Under the pieces are notes generated by a model that saw only the letters and a list, made by a program, of their open reading frames with translations, did no database searches and was not told the origin of the DNA. From Aneurinibacillus danicus (GTDB lineage: Bacteria > Bacillota > Bacilli > Aneurinibacillales > Aneurinibacillaceae), in contig NZ_BJXX01000058.1 of NCBI RefSeq assembly GCF_007991215.1, forward strand, positions 1 through 42,210: a DNA stretch of 42,210 bases. Reading direction: 5' to 3'. Shown in pieces: positions 42,078 to 42,210 of this stretch. The stretch's first letter is position 1, and every line of letters begins with the position of its first letter. A program made the translations under genes and the position numbers.

Positions 42078-42112
42078 AAGCCCGGATTCGTATCATGCGA
42101 ATCCCGGGCTTT
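42078..42112 (+). terminator. Terminator of the molybdenum cofactor operon
   Basis: AAGCCCGGATTCG and CGAATCCCGGGCTT pair with one bulge around a 7-base loop and are followed by TTCTG. It lies 18 bases after moaD. Confidence 0.75.
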
Positions 42113-42138
42113 CTGTATAGCATACAGAGATATACGAA

Positions 42139-42210
42139 GAAAACCACCATGGCGTCTCAGCCGAAACCCCGATATGAAAATCGTGGGAAGAGCGGCTGAC
42201 TTTTGTGGTA
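42139..42210. repeat. Dispersed repeat cut by the window end
   Basis: The first 26 bases match 37805-37830 at 25 positions. The last 26 (42185-42210) match 9754-9779 at 23. TCAGCCG and CGGCTGA with ACCAC and GTGGT form an imperfect inverted repeat across the copy, like the ends of a small transposon-type element. The right side is beyond the window. Confidence 0.6.

Noticed and set aside
1-42210. CRISPR array, tRNA or rRNA genes
   Set aside because: No regularly spaced repeats and no cloverleaf or rRNA-like sequence were seen.

Overview
The window looks like chromosomal DNA from a Gram-positive, aerobic, spore-former-type member of the Bacillales, probably near Aneurinibacillus or Brevibacillus. 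That placement is inferred from strong AGGAGG ribosome sites, frequent TTG and GTG starts, an IDEAL-domain protein, a DUF4179 anti-sigma factor, a bpsAB pair, an AraC regulator fused to a binding protein, and perfect Bacillus-type cre sites. Nothing in the window names the species.

Region 1 (1-8364) looks like an uptake and CoA-activation system: an SDR dehydrogenase, an acyl-CoA synthetase, a complete Liv-type ABC importer (two permeases, two ATPases, one lipoprotein) and a 3-hydroxyacyl-CoA dehydrogenase. Both halves start behind canonical -24/-12 (sigma-54) promoter sequences, and a perfect cre site lies before the importer. The substrate is probably an organic acid, but it cannot be read from the sequence. 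Region 2 (8365-14903) carries an Rrf2 regulator, an IDEAL-domain protein, a dispersed repeat, an old-yellow-enzyme oxidoreductase, and a GntR/FadR regulator with glcD-glcF. Four matching TTTGT-N3-ACAAA sites precede the GntR gene.

Region 3 (14904-22632) holds a possible 52-residue membrane protein, an IS1182-type transposase remnant and an iron-siderophore locus. The locus has Fur boxes, an AraC/binding-protein fusion regulator, an MFS exporter, a binding lipoprotein and two FecCD permeases. Two broken genes lie inside it: a clear FhuF-type ferric reductase remnant and a possible IucA/IucC siderophore synthetase start. No ATPase is present. This looks like a siderophore locus that has lost synthesis and iron release but kept sensing and uptake.

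Region 4 (22633-25634) has a minimal L,D-transpeptidase, an ECF sigma/anti-sigma pair and a membrane protein. Region 5 (25682-33460) is the acetoin catabolic locus: an SDR, the sigma-54 activator AcoR, then acoABCL behind repeated TGAGAC motifs, a perfect cre site and a perfect -24/-12 promoter. Region 6 (33461-38903) holds a tyrosine-recombinase-like protein that lacks most catalytic residues, bpsAB for alkylpyrone synthesis, an aminotransferase, and a TetR-SugE pair with a palindromic operator. Region 7 (38998-42059) is a tightly packed molybdenum cofactor operon, mobA-moeA-mobB-moaE-moaD, closed by a terminator. Copies of a repeat family are scattered between these blocks, and one is cut by the window end.
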